Positions 17,701-25,837 of a stretch of 64,000 nt of DNA are shown piece by piece; position 1 is the stretch's first letter; every line of letters begins with the position of its first letter. The notes under the pieces are model-generated. The model made no database searches, was not told where the DNA came from, and worked only from the letters and a program-made list of their open reading frames with translations. The position numbers and the translations under genes were made by a program. Source of the stretch: Corynebacterium genitalium ATCC 33030 (GTDB lineage Bacteria > Actinomycetota > Actinomycetes > Mycobacteriales > Mycobacteriaceae); the NCBI RefSeq assembly GCF_000143825.1, contig NZ_CM000961.1, positions 496,001 to 560,000 of the forward strand, read 5' to 3'.

Positions 17701-18264
17701 GATCCGGGCCCGACGACGAAGTGGCGCAACCTGCGCTACCCCATCGCGGATCTACCGGAGGGCGCAAACGTCGTCCGCCTCGTCGGCGAAGACGTCAACC
17801 TCGACCCCGAGGAGTGGATGGCCCTGACTCCGTTGCGCAACCCCACGTTGGAGCCGCTCACCGAGGTCTTCGGCCCCGACGTCCCTGGCTTGCTCGACTG
17901 GCCGGTCGCGATGCAGTTCCCCTGCAACCGCACCTTCAACCACTACGCCGGTGTGACAGAGATCCCCGAGTTCCGCATCGCCGCCGACGCGAAGGCGAAG
18001 GAGCAGCTCTCCGGCTTCCAGGACTTTCTCGGCGGAGGAGCCATGGCTACTGCGGAGGCGGTCAACTCCGCCTACGAGATGCCCGGCTACCTCAACCAGG
18101 ATTGGCACCGCGACTGGGGCTCGGCCTACCGCTACGTCCCGCGGACCAACTCCCGCGGTGAGACACCGGACGTGGCGGAGATCAACCACAAGACGATCAC
18201 CCGCTCTGGCTTGTGGCACCCGTCCGACATGAAGATCAGGGATCCGTACGAGAACGAAGACTAG
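14791..18264 (+). CDS. emb: Arabinosyltransferase Emb (EmbC-like)
   Basis: GT-C arabinosyltransferase of about 1157 residues, the single Emb expected in corynebacteria. One N-terminal helix precedes a periplasmic domain, then come membrane helices. The first catalytic loop contains FGANTSDDGFLLTMARVANE with the Asp pair, followed by YMANYYRWYG and PEAPFG. The C-terminal part is a carbohydrate-binding domain. It extends the arabinan of arabinogalactan and is the ethambutol target class. A Ser/Thr/Gly/Asp-rich stretch of roughly 70 residues (about 17220-17440) interrupts the C-terminal domain. GTG 14791 is preferred because AAAGG stands 7 nt upstream; ATG 14776 overlapping aftA's stop is possible. 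Confidence 0.92.
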   Translation: MNNVETQTVVEPTGGSTAFTPESDPLAHSKRAPRNLALTAMMSGLLAFIFFALLPFLPVKQVQSSFDWPQNGSLNSVNAPLISLAPESLELTIPISVLEELAPGQSNVLSTLPVDSTEALDRGLFVTAPADGSVNVSSLNEVVFELTAEELATLSGDAVLEVSATDEALTVSVPGTDFSEETEDDMRPQVTGIYSELTGDAQALIDAGLTAHVEINSRFTSSPSLVKWFAMIAGTIAALIALWSIARMDVLDGRRLSVLRPEWRSFKPLDGVVVTLLLFWHFFGANTSDDGFLLTMARVANESDYMANYYRWYGVPEAPFGSPFYDLLSLLSKVSTASAWMRLPTLIAGILIWWILSREILPRLGATIATRRVSYWTAAFMFLAFWLPYDNGLRPEPIIALGTLATWASFESAIASRRLLPAALGTIFAAVTLACGPTGLTAVGVFLVCLPQVLKILSERRVIAPLVSYVFPFLGAGFAVMVLVFKDQTLATVLESTSVRSAVGPALEWYNEYVRYATLLEATVDGSLTRRFPMLILVLCLVLVLWSMSHYGAVPGAKPAPTRRMLAIFGLSMFFLMFTPTKWTHHFGIYAGIAGAAAALGAIVLAQVAARSPRARTFALAAVMFVFALALGGWNAWWYVSSFAVPWWDKTVQYKGVEASSVMLALFLLTLVVGIVQSLWHKPRPGAGEGPVAGAGGTSSTRISRAMTAPIALACILIVAFSCLTFLKSFMDQSPAYSVGMGNVRSLKGETCQMSADVLLEANTNDSFLTPVDGVPLGKSLESGTVRGFHPEGVPAYIDSDNEGAANVGAIQNTPATDSGAGSPATGGASGADQNASTATTDTGSNTQSDDAGSDTVQSTSRAATQGNRPSDQIGVNGSTVRLPFNLDYNRIPVLGTFSENALSASEIKTSWFELPDATEEAPLLVTSVAGRLEHRNISGEEKEGQTLKLEYGTRDEEGNVTEIGDVEMLDPGPTTKWRNLRYPIADLPEGANVVRLVGEDVNLDPEEWMALTPLRNPTLEPLTEVFGPDVPGLLDWPVAMQFPCNRTFNHYAGVTEIPEFRIAADAKAKEQLSGFQDFLGGGAMATAEAVNSAYEMPGYLNQDWHRDWGSAYRYVPRTNSRGETPDVAEINHKTITRSGLWHPSDMKIRDPYENED

Positions 18265-18274
18265 TCTGGAGGTC

Positions 18275-20215
18275 ATGAACGACCTCTACCAACTAGTCAA
18301 CGGCCCCTGGCTGGAAAGCCACGTCATCCCTGAGGACCGCGGTGTGGACGGCACCTTCCACGCCTTGCGCGACAAGGCGGAGGAGGACGTCCACGCCATC
18401 GTTGAGGCTGGCGATGACCGTGCAGCCGATCTATACGCCTCCTTCATGGACGTCGACGCGATCGACGCCGCCGGCCTGGACCCCCTTACCGACGATTTCG
18501 CCCTGCTCGACGTGGACACGATCCAGGATTTGGTCCGCGTCTTCGGCGAGCTGGAGCGCTCCGGTGTGGGCGCCCCGCTGACGTACTGGGTGGAAAAAGA
18601 CTCGCTCGGCGAGGAGTCCGTGCCCTACGTGATCCAGTCCGGCCTGGGGCTGCCCGACGAGGCCTACTACCGCGAGCCCGCCCACGCCGAGACGCTCGAA
18701 GCGTACCGCGAGCACGTCGAGCGCATGCTCGGTTTCCTCACCGACGAGCAGCGCCGTGGATTCGGGGCGGGGGACGCGGCGGAGCGGGTGTTGGACGTCG
18801 AAAAGCGCATCGCCTCGCACCACTGGGACGTGGTGACCACGCGCGACGCTGTGAAAACGTACAACCCCACTGAGCTGGCGGAACTACCCGAGATCATCCA
18901 GACGCTCCTGCGCGCCTCCGGCCTTGAAGACGGCAAGGTCATCGCGATGATGCCCAGCTTCATCGACGAACTCGCGCAATTGCTTGTCGACGCCCCCCTC
19001 ACCGACTGGCAACTCTGGGCCACCTGGGCCATCCTGCGCTCCCGCGCCGGCCTCCTCCCGCAGCACATCGGGCAGGCGAACTTCGAGTTCTACGGCACCG
19101 TGCTCTCCGGTGCGACCCAACAGCGCGACCGCTGGAAGCGCGGCATTGCGCTCGCGGAATCGCTGGTGGGTGAGGATATGGGGCGCGCGTACGTCGCAAA
19201 GCACTTCCCGCCGGAGCACAAACAGCGCATGCTCGACCTCGTCGACCACCTCGTGCGCGCTTACGAAGAGCGGATCAGCCAGCTGACCTGGATGTCGCCC
19301 GAAACGCGCGAGCGCGCCCTAGAGAAACTGGGCAAGTTCACCGCGAAGATCGGCTACCCCGACGAGTGGCGCAACTACGACGGCTTGACGTTCGACCGCT
19401 CCGGCGCCCAGCTCGTCGCGAATGTGCGCGCCGGCGCCGCCTTTGAGCACGACTACCAGCTGTCCAAGATCGGCAAGTCGGCCGACCGCGGTGAATGGGT
19501 CTCCACCCCGCAGACCGTCAACGCCTTCTACAACCCGGTGGTCAACGACATCACTTTCCCGGCCGCGATCCTGCAGCCGCCCTTCTTCGACCCCGACGCG
19601 GACGCCGCCGAGAACTTCGGCGCGATCGGCGCCGTGATCGGCCACGAAATCGGACACGGCTTCGACGACCAAGGCTCGCGTTACGACGGCGACGGCAACC
19701 TCAACTCCTGGTGGACCGACGCCGACCGTGCCCGCTTCGAGGAACTGACCGCCAAGTTGATTTCGCAATACGACGGTCTCGTCCCCTCCGTCCTGTCCGG
19801 CCGCGGAGGAATCCGCGGGGTGAACGGCGAGTTCACGCTCGGCGAGAACATCGGTGACTTGGGCGGGCTTGGCATCGCCGTCGTCGCGTACAAGGACTAC
19901 CTGGCCGAGCAAGGTCTCGACCCCGCCACCGACCAGGGCCCCGTGCGGACCTTCCACGCCCCCGGCGCCAGCGACACCATCGACGGGCAGGAATTCACCG
20001 GCCTGCAGCGCCTCTTCCTCGCGTGGGCGCGCGTGTGGCGCACCGCCATCCGGCCCGAAATGGCCGCGCAATACCTGGCGATCGACCCGCACTCGCCGTC
20101 TGAGTTCCGCTGCAACGTCGTCGCCAGCAACATCGCCGAGTTCTATGAGGCCTTCCCCGACGCCGCCGAAGCCCCGGACGCAGTCGCGGAAGCGGACCGC
20201 GTGGTGATCTGGTGA
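18275..20215 (+). CDS. M13-family zinc metallopeptidase (PepO/neprilysin-like)
   Basis: A 646-residue M13 peptidase. The zinc motif HEIGH is at about 457-461, the third ligand is in ENIGDLGG (Glu about 524), and the substrate-binding NAFYNP and the C-terminal HSPSEFRCN are all present. There is no signal peptide, so it is expected to cleave peptides inside the cell. The start at ATG 18275 follows CTGGAGGTC. It overlaps the next gene by one base (TGATG), so the two are translationally coupled. It follows emb by 10 bp and could be cotranscribed with it. Confidence 0.92.
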   Translation: MNDLYQLVNGPWLESHVIPEDRGVDGTFHALRDKAEEDVHAIVEAGDDRAADLYASFMDVDAIDAAGLDPLTDDFALLDVDTIQDLVRVFGELERSGVGAPLTYWVEKDSLGEESVPYVIQSGLGLPDEAYYREPAHAETLEAYREHVERMLGFLTDEQRRGFGAGDAAERVLDVEKRIASHHWDVVTTRDAVKTYNPTELAELPEIIQTLLRASGLEDGKVIAMMPSFIDELAQLLVDAPLTDWQLWATWAILRSRAGLLPQHIGQANFEFYGTVLSGATQQRDRWKRGIALAESLVGEDMGRAYVAKHFPPEHKQRMLDLVDHLVRAYEERISQLTWMSPETRERALEKLGKFTAKIGYPDEWRNYDGLTFDRSGAQLVANVRAGAAFEHDYQLSKIGKSADRGEWVSTPQTVNAFYNPVVNDITFPAAILQPPFFDPDADAAENFGAIGAVIGHEIGHGFDDQGSRYDGDGNLNSWWTDADRARFEELTAKLISQYDGLVPSVLSGRGGIRGVNGEFTLGENIGDLGGLGIAVVAYKDYLAEQGLDPATDQGPVRTFHAPGASDTIDGQEFTGLQRLFLAWARVWRTAIRPEMAAQYLAIDPHSPSEFRCNVVASNIAEFYEAFPDAAEAPDAVAEADRVVIW

Positions 20216-21267
20216 TGCCCGACCAACCTGGCCAACCCGACCAACCGTACCGCGAGGCGCAGGACCGGATGCGCCACACCCCCTCCCCCGAGGAACCTGC
20301 CGCGCCACTTCCCGCCGGTGAGGCTGGGCCGTTGAACGATCAGGGTTCGCCGGAGTTCAACGTCGGTGGTGTCGAGCGCGCCCTGTCGCCGAAAGAGCAG
20401 CTCGAGCAGCTGATCAGCTACATGAACGCCACCTACCCCGCACCGGATACGCCCCCGCCGTGGGAGGGCGGCACCGGCGACCCGGCCGAGGCAGACCGCT
20501 ACATGGGACACCTCGCTGACCGCATCACCCACGCGTCCATGCTCATGCTCGGTTCCGGGCTCGACCACACGATGCCAGGGGTCGCGTACGGGATGAACAT
20601 CGCCAAGATCCGCGATCTGCCCGCCCTTTCCGACATCCCCGACACTCCCGGAGAGCCGGAACTGCTTGCCCGCGTGTTCGTCCCCAGTTCCCCAACCCGC
20701 CGGTGGGCCGTCTCACTGCACCCGGGTGGCTTGTGGCGCGGTTCCGGAATCTCCCTTGAGCAGCACTGGCGCCCCGATGTTGCCGCGGCAGCGGAGTTGT
20801 CTGGCACCACGATCCTCGACTTGGACTACCCGCTGCTGCCCGGCGCCACCCTCGACGAGGTCGTTTCCAGCGTGCACAAAGCGCTTGACTACGTCGCAGC
20901 CCAAGAGCCGGCGTCAGTCACCCTTTGGGGTGCCGGCTCCGGCGCTGCGCTTGCCGTTCTCGCTGCTGAGCAGCGCAGTGTGGATGGGTTGGTGCTGACG
21001 AATCCGGGGCTTGGGAGCGTCGATAAGCTACCGGCGGAACTGCGTGGAAACCGCACCGTGCCAGCTCCGAGCGCATGGCCGCGCACGCTCGTGCAAACCG
21101 CGCTTTACGACGACACCACCCCACACCCCACCACCACCGAGGCCCACAACGCAACTGTCATTGAGTACCACTCAACACACACCATTGCGACGCCGGAGGA
21201 ATCACGCCGCCGCATCTGCGACGTCGCTGATTTCCTCGCGGCCGTAGACGCCACAAACCCTTATTAG
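20215..21267 (+). CDS. Alpha/beta-hydrolase-fold protein
   Basis: A 350-residue protein. A proline-rich, probably disordered N terminus (1-60) leads into an alpha/beta hydrolase domain. LHPGGLWRG looks like the HGGG-type oxyanion region of the hormone-sensitive-lipase branch. WGAGSGAAL carries the nucleophile serine in a GxSG elbow. A late HSTH offers the catalytic histidine. Substrate is unknown; an esterase or peptidase is plausible. The ATG overlaps the M13 peptidase stop, suggesting that both act in one process. One copy of the interspersed 10-mer lies at 21019. Confidence 0.75.
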   Translation: MPDQPGQPDQPYREAQDRMRHTPSPEEPAAPLPAGEAGPLNDQGSPEFNVGGVERALSPKEQLEQLISYMNATYPAPDTPPPWEGGTGDPAEADRYMGHLADRITHASMLMLGSGLDHTMPGVAYGMNIAKIRDLPALSDIPDTPGEPELLARVFVPSSPTRRWAVSLHPGGLWRGSGISLEQHWRPDVAAAAELSGTTILDLDYPLLPGATLDEVVSSVHKALDYVAAQEPASVTLWGAGSGAALAVLAAEQRSVDGLVLTNPGLGSVDKLPAELRGNRTVPAPSAWPRTLVQTALYDDTTPHPTTTEAHNATVIEYHSTHTIATPEESRRRICDVADFLAAVDATNPY

Positions 21268-21364
21268 ACTGCCGTAGAGGCCCGTCCGGTTCCATGAATC
21301 CGGGATTTGTGACGTATTCCAAAAACCCTTTCCTAGCTGCAAAAATGGGGTTAGTGTTGCGGGC

Positions 21365-22486
21365 ATGGACACTTTCAATGACCTTGTCAGCGCACACAGC
21401 GCCCCAAGGTTGGGGGCGCTGAAAGACTTCAACAAACAACAAGCGTTGAACGCCGGCGTGGAACCGTCGGTGGTCAACAACTGGAAACTCGTCCACGACG
21501 CCTACTTCGGGGAAGGCTTATCGGACACCAAGCAAGCCAAAGCGGTTGCGAAGGCGACCGCGCTGGGCTTGTCCATCGGGATGCTCGCCACCATCGAGCG
21601 CGCCATCCGCCACATCAAACACGCCACCCGACGGCACACCATGCGCATGAAAGTGCTGTCGGCGGCCTCCCGCATCGGACGCACATGCGCCGCCATGTCG
21701 AAGCTGCTCAAGAACATCGTCCCGCCGAAGGAGCCGCCCGCTCGCCAGGAGCACGCCAGTATCAGCGAGCCGAAAGACGGTTATGCGACGTTGACGTTGA
21801 CGGCGTCGGAGAAGTTCATGGCCGACTTGAAGCACCTGCTCATGTCCGGGCTGGACAGCGTTACTTCCCCCGGTCGCCATATGGCCGCCAAACTCATAGC
21901 ACTGCTCAGAGACGGCGGCGGTGTACCAGAGGCCGTGCCTCGGCCCTTGCTGCTCGTCGGGTTGCCCGATTACACCAAGATCATGGACGGCGAGGGGGAC
22001 GACGTCGTCCTCGGCCTCACCAACGGCACCACCATGACCGGCGCCGAATACCTCAACCAGATCGCATCCAACACCCCGCACCTGGAGGCGGCGCTGTTCC
22101 ACCCGACTCAAGGGGCCGTGAACATGTACCGTTCACAGCGCCTGGCCAACGACAAGCAGCGCGACCTCGCCCGCGCGGTGCAACCCGTCTGTGCGCATCC
22201 CGACTGCCACCACGCCGCCGACCTGTGCCAAGTCCACCACGCAGACGCCTGGAAGAACGGCGGCGAAACCAACGTGTCCAACCTGGTCCCGCTGTGCCGC
22301 TACCACAACCGCATTAACGACGACGACCCCTCCATCCGCCGCACCCGCGGCCGCATCGAGATGCGTGACGGCAGGCCGGTGTGGATCTCCCCATACGGCA
22401 ACGAACGGATCAACCCTCGGCACCGCTTTGGGGCAATGGATGTCCTTTTCGGGGCGGCCCCTGGTGAGCGGGCAATAGTGGCTTAA
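21365..22486 (+). CDS. HNH endonuclease domain protein
   Basis: A 373-residue protein. The C-terminal HNH domain reads CAHPDCHHAADLCQVHHADAW, then NLVPLCRYHNRIN, giving paired cysteines for a structural zinc and the catalytic His-His-Asn. The N-terminal two-thirds is helical and resembles the DUF222-type region of abundant actinobacterial HNH proteins. Its biological role (mobile-element relic, DNA repair or defence) is unknown. TAGTGT at 21352-21357 lies 7 nt before ATG 21365, a leaderless layout. It is monocistronic, between the hydrolase and the convergent SxxK operon. Confidence 0.85.
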   Translation: MDTFNDLVSAHSAPRLGALKDFNKQQALNAGVEPSVVNNWKLVHDAYFGEGLSDTKQAKAVAKATALGLSIGMLATIERAIRHIKHATRRHTMRMKVLSAASRIGRTCAAMSKLLKNIVPPKEPPARQEHASISEPKDGYATLTLTASEKFMADLKHLLMSGLDSVTSPGRHMAAKLIALLRDGGGVPEAVPRPLLLVGLPDYTKIMDGEGDDVVLGLTNGTTMTGAEYLNQIASNTPHLEAALFHPTQGAVNMYRSQRLANDKQRDLARAVQPVCAHPDCHHAADLCQVHHADAWKNGGETNVSNLVPLCRYHNRINDDDPSIRRTRGRIEMRDGRPVWISPYGNERINPRHRFGAMDVLFGAAPGERAIVA

Positions 22487-22514
22487 CCTGGCCAGCAAGA
22501 GCGATAAGCGCCGT

Positions 22515-23441
22515 CTAGTCGTCAGCGTCGCGGTCGTCGGCGTCCTCTGTGTCGCGGCCGTCGGTGTCGTCTTCGGGGATGATCGGTCGGATCGCCGGCA
22601 CTGGTTCGCTGCGGCCGTAGTCGCTGAGCCACACCTGAAGTCGGTCGGTGCCGTCGGTCAACCCGCGCTCCTCGGCTTCCTCGTGGTCGAGGTTGAAAAT
22701 CAGATCGTCCTCGCTCTGGTCGATCCAGTCATGGACGTCATTGGTGTGCTCGTCGACATCGCCGTAAGACATGGCGGCGATGACCCAACTTGGGCCAAAG
22801 GACACCGAGCCGAACGCGCCGGAGCGATCATCGGACCAGCCGAACTTCGAGCCAATCACACCGGCCATTTGATCGGTGCCGAAGTCCTGTTTGAAGCCGT
22901 CCTCGGCAAAAGGGGCGTGGTTGGCCATGCCGCGGATGATGGGTTCAGCGACGGGATCGTCGATAATTGCGGTGATGAAGCGCGCGAGGTCGTACGGCGA
23001 GGTCGACGACCGGCCCCAAAAGCCACCGCTGTAGGTGTTGGTCAGCTCGAAAAGCTCGGCGACCTCGTTGATCGCCTCTGGGTACGCGGCATCCAGCTCG
23101 CCGGCGACGGCATCGGACGACGTGCGAATCATCCGCAGGACCTTCCCCTGATCCTCCGGTTTTCCCTCGAGCAGGACCCAGTAGCCAAGGTACAGCTTGG
23201 CCAAAGACAGTGCTGGTCGGGGGTCTTGGGCGCCCGGGGACCCGGTCCACCGGCCGTCGTCATGCATGACGACGAGATCAGTGCGCTCACCCGGATCCCC
23301 CGGCAGCACATCGACAGCCGCCGCAGGAGGCAACGGCGCGACTACGAAGGCCGCACCGACTACGCATGTTGCACTGGCTACGCCGGCAGTACTGACTGCT
23401 CTGGCTACGCGTGTCGCCGCGGCGGCAAAAAACCGCTTCAC
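22515..23441 (-). CDS. Secreted SxxK serine-hydrolase-like protein (beta-lactamase fold), operon copy A
   Basis: A 308-residue exported protein with an N-terminal signal segment ending near APLPPAAA. Motifs in order: SLAK (about 79-82), SSD (about 108-110) and KFGWSDD (about 199), matching the SxxK, SxN/D and KTG triad of penicillin-binding proteins and class A beta-lactamases. The C-terminal tail is Asp-rich. Activity is unknown. It is the last gene of a five-gene operon whose first gene is a paralogue (24898-25719). The start is uncertain: GTG 23441 is 8 nt after CATAAT, while TTG 23450 would add three residues. Confidence 0.7.
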   Translation of the reverse strand: MKRFFAAAATRVARAVSTAGVASATCVVGAAFVVAPLPPAAAVDVLPGDPGERTDLVVMHDDGRWTGSPGAQDPRPALSLAKLYLGYWVLLEGKPEDQGKVLRMIRTSSDAVAGELDAAYPEAINEVAELFELTNTYSGGFWGRSSTSPYDLARFITAIIDDPVAEPIIRGMANHAPFAEDGFKQDFGTDQMAGVIGSKFGWSDDRSGAFGSVSFGPSWVIAAMSYGDVDEHTNDVHDWIDQSEDDLIFNLDHEEAEERGLTDGTDRLQVWLSDYGRSEPVPAIRPIIPEDDTDGRDTEDADDRDADD

Positions 23442-23450
23442 AGCACGCAA

Positions 23451-24305
23451 TTATGCCTGGTGACGGTCAAGAACCTCAAGCACGGACTCGGCTTCGTCGA
23501 GTTCGTCCTCGTCGACAGGTTCATCGACTTCGCACAGCGTGACGACGGCACCCGTCGAATCCGCCACCGTCAACAGCACCCCGAACGGTGAATTCTCCGG
23601 ACCGCGCACAATCTCCCCGCCGAGCTCCTCGACCCGGCCGCGCACCTGAGCCACGTTGGCGACGCCAAGGAAGGTCTGCCAAAAGCTCGGCACCTCCGCC
23701 GGAATCGTGTCGGATGCATCCCACACACCGGCAAATGCGGCGCCGTCCTGCATGGCGACGTGGTAACCGTTGTCGTGGTCAACCCCCCACTCAAAGAGCG
23801 AACGGTAAAAGTCCACCACGGCCTGCACATCCCCGGTGCAGGTGTACTCGTGCCACACGGGGGTTCCTGGCTCGCCAGCGGCCACGAACGCATCCTCTCC
23901 CGATGGCTGGAACAGTCCGAACCACCCACCAGCAACGTCGGCGCACAGGGCCATCTTCCCCAAGGACACCTGAGCCGGCTCTGCAAGAACACGTCCACCG
24001 AGCTGCGCCACCTTTTCCGAGTCGCGCTCAATGTCGGTGGTATAGAAGTACGTCACCCACGCGTCGGGCATGTCCGTGCCGGTGGAATCAGTTTTCTGGG
24101 CGACGAGACCTGCAACCGGCAGCCCCTGAACGCGAGCAACCCGGTAGGAACCGTCGTCAGCGCCCTGGTTATCTGCGCCTGGCATGTCGGCACCCTGCAC
24201 ATCCCAGCCGAGGATGCGGGAGTAGAAATAAGAGGACTTTCGCAGCTCGCTCGAGAACAAGTCGATCCAATACGGCATGCCCGGACGGGCTTCGAAAGCG
24301 GGCAT
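23451..24305 (-). CDS. Two-domain VOC-superfamily protein (glyoxalase/dioxygenase-like)
   Basis: A 284-residue protein with two vicinal-oxygen-chelate modules. The first begins PYWIDLFSSELRKSSYFYSRILGW and the second begins PVWHEYTCTGDVQAVVDFYRSLFEW. Each has the beta-alpha-beta-beta-beta pattern, and the fourth strand closes GAVVTLCEVDEP. Such actinobacterial proteins (27-kDa-antigen-like) are often annotated as hydroxylases, but metal ligands are not conserved in the first module, so a binding role is possible. It starts 3 bp after the S4 gene, within the minus-strand operon. Confidence 0.8.
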   Translation of the reverse strand: MPAFEARPGMPYWIDLFSSELRKSSYFYSRILGWDVQGADMPGADNQGADDGSYRVARVQGLPVAGLVAQKTDSTGTDMPDAWVTYFYTTDIERDSEKVAQLGGRVLAEPAQVSLGKMALCADVAGGWFGLFQPSGEDAFVAAGEPGTPVWHEYTCTGDVQAVVDFYRSLFEWGVDHDNGYHVAMQDGAAFAGVWDASDTIPAEVPSFWQTFLGVANVAQVRGRVEELGGEIVRGPENSPFGVLLTVADSTGAVVTLCEVDEPVDEDELDEAESVLEVLDRHQA

Positions 24306-24308
24306 GGG

Positions 24309-24581
24309 TTAGAGGTTCCTCCACTTCTCAGGGTCGAAATCGTCGTTCGCGGTGCGCTCGTCAAAGTAGTCGTCATCGTCGCCTGCACCGGTACCAGTGA
24401 CGGTGATGGTGTGGCCGGGGAGGGAGACCTCGTCGCCGTCGTCAAGCGAAAAGCCGCGCGACGTGACTACCTCACCATTGACCGCGACCTCACCCGTGGC
24501 GATGAGCTCTTTCGCTTCGCCTCCGGACTCGACGAGATTGGCCAGCTTGAGAAACTGGCCGAGCTTAATGGGCAGATCCAT
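24309..24581 (-). CDS. S4-domain RNA-binding protein
   Basis: A 90-residue protein. An S4 fold (KLGQFLKLANLVESGGEAK, then GEVAVNGEVVTSRGFSLDDGDEV) is followed by an acidic tail. This is the YaaA/RlbA-like small S4 class that binds structured RNA, for example on the ribosome. Its ATG shares a base with the stop of the upstream ybjQ-like gene (TAATG), so translation is coupled. It is the third gene of the five-gene operon. Confidence 0.88.
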   Translation of the reverse strand: MDLPIKLGQFLKLANLVESGGEAKELIATGEVAVNGEVVTSRGFSLDDGDEVSLPGHTITVTGTGAGDDDDYFDERTANDDFDPEKWRNL

Positions 24582-24901
24582 TAATCGAGTCTCACGGCAG
24601 TGCCGGTCGCCGCAACCAACATCATCGTGTTGCCCTGCCCCATCGGGGAGTAATCCAACTCAATGTTGACCACCGCGTCAGCGCCGATCTGGCGGGCACG
24701 CTCCCACAGCTCGTTGAGCGCGCTATCGCGGGAACGGACCAGCTCCTGCTCCCACGAGCTGGCGCGGCCACCGACCATGTTGCGGAAACCCGCGCCCATA
24801 TCTTTGAACATGTTCATGCCGGCAATGGTCTCGCCGCCGATGATGCGCATGTACTCCGTGATGCGCCGGCCTTCGACGGTAGGCGTCGTTGTAAGGATCA
24901 T
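24581..24901 (-). CDS. YbjQ/UPF0145-family protein
   Basis: A 106-residue protein of the heavy-metal-binding YbjQ (UPF0145) family. It begins MILTTTPTVEGRRITEYMRI, and the second half ends GADAVVNIELDYSPM and GNTMMLVAATGTAV, all hallmark stretches. YbjQ proteins form pentamers of unknown function. The ATG overlaps the stop of the upstream SxxK gene (ATGA, 24898-24901). A TACAAT box 7 nt before the start lies inside the upstream coding region and may provide an internal leaderless promoter. Confidence 0.9.
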   Translation of the reverse strand: MILTTTPTVEGRRITEYMRIIGGETIAGMNMFKDMGAGFRNMVGGRASSWEQELVRSRDSALNELWERARQIGADAVVNIELDYSPMGQGNTMMLVAATGTAVRLD

Positions 24902-25719
24902 GGCCTGAATTGTACCGGTCCCGCGGGCACGAGGACATCGCGCGGAACGGCGTCACGGATCTGATACGGGACCTGCGGGGGCAGAATGTCGCGGAGCGGG
25001 ACGAGCGGGATGCTCCACGGGCCGACCGAGCTCATCGGTGCAGACGGGGCCGGTTGCGCCGGATCGATCATGGCCAGCGCGTCGTGCGTGTTCGCACCCG
25101 CATCACCGACCGTCATCGCGGCGGCGGCCCAGCCGGGGCCGAAACTGACGGTGGCGGTGTAGGAGCGGCGGTCGTCGGACCAGCCGAACTTCGTCCCCTC
25201 GGCGCCGGGGAGACGCGACGTTCCGTAGTCCTGGCGGAAGCCGTCCTGCGCGATCGGGGAGGCGGTCCGCATGCCGCGGATGATCGGCGCGGCGAGCGGG
25301 TCGCGGCGGATGCGCTCGACGAACTTGGCAGCGTCATAAGCCGAGGTCGCCGTGTTACCCCAGCGGCCGCGGCGCGCGGTGTTGGTCAGGCCGAACTGCC
25401 GCGCGACAGCGTCAATGGCCTGCGGGTACCGGCGGTCAAGGTGTGCCGCGATCGAGTCTGGCGACACACGAATCATGTGCTCTACCTGGGCCTTATCCAC
25501 GGGCGCACCGTGCTGGAGTACCCAGTAGCCGAGGTAGAGCTTGCTCAGCGACAGCGCCGCGCGCGGCTGGTGCGCGTCCAGCGACCCGGTCCACGATCCG
25601 TCCGGGTGGTAGACGGCCACCGCGGTTCGTCCGCCTGGCGCGCCGCGCTTCACATCTACTGCGTGTGCGGCCGGCGCCAGACCGACGGCTATCACCAGCG
25701 CGCACATTCGTTTTGCCAT
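24898..25719 (-). CDS. Secreted SxxK serine-hydrolase-like protein (beta-lactamase fold), operon copy B
   Basis: A 273-residue exported protein with a signal peptide (MAKRMCALVIAVGLAPAAHA). The active-site triad is SLSK (57-60), SPD and KFGWSDD, the same as in the paralogue at 22515-23441; both also share LYLGYWVL, GFRQD/GFKQD and VSFGP stretches. It could be an inactive or specialised penicillin-binding or beta-lactamase-like protein. It is the first gene of the minus-strand operon that ends with the other copy. A longer reading frame to 25773 is not used because the signal peptide starts at 25719. Confidence 0.72.
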   Translation of the reverse strand: MAKRMCALVIAVGLAPAAHAVDVKRGAPGGRTAVAVYHPDGSWTGSLDAHQPRAALSLSKLYLGYWVLQHGAPVDKAQVEHMIRVSPDSIAAHLDRRYPQAIDAVARQFGLTNTARRGRWGNTATSAYDAAKFVERIRRDPLAAPIIRGMRTASPIAQDGFRQDYGTSRLPGAEGTKFGWSDDRRSYTATVSFGPGWAAAAMTVGDAGANTHDALAMIDPAQPAPSAPMSSVGPWSIPLVPLRDILPPQVPYQIRDAVPRDVLVPAGPVQFRP

Positions 25720-25837
25720 GGTTCTCACAGCGTTGTTGTACCCCGTGGACTCACGTTCTGCCCAGCGGCCCAAGCGCGGTTCCAGCTTCCCCAGCTCACC
25801 TGTTACTGGAGGTGAAGGTGTGTCTAGGTGTGAGAAT

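Noticed and set aside
22500..22510. Near-match GCGATAAGC to the interspersed 10-mer
   Set aside because: Only 8-9 bases match; near-matches (also 21515, 38139, 42568) were not counted, to keep the estimate conservative.
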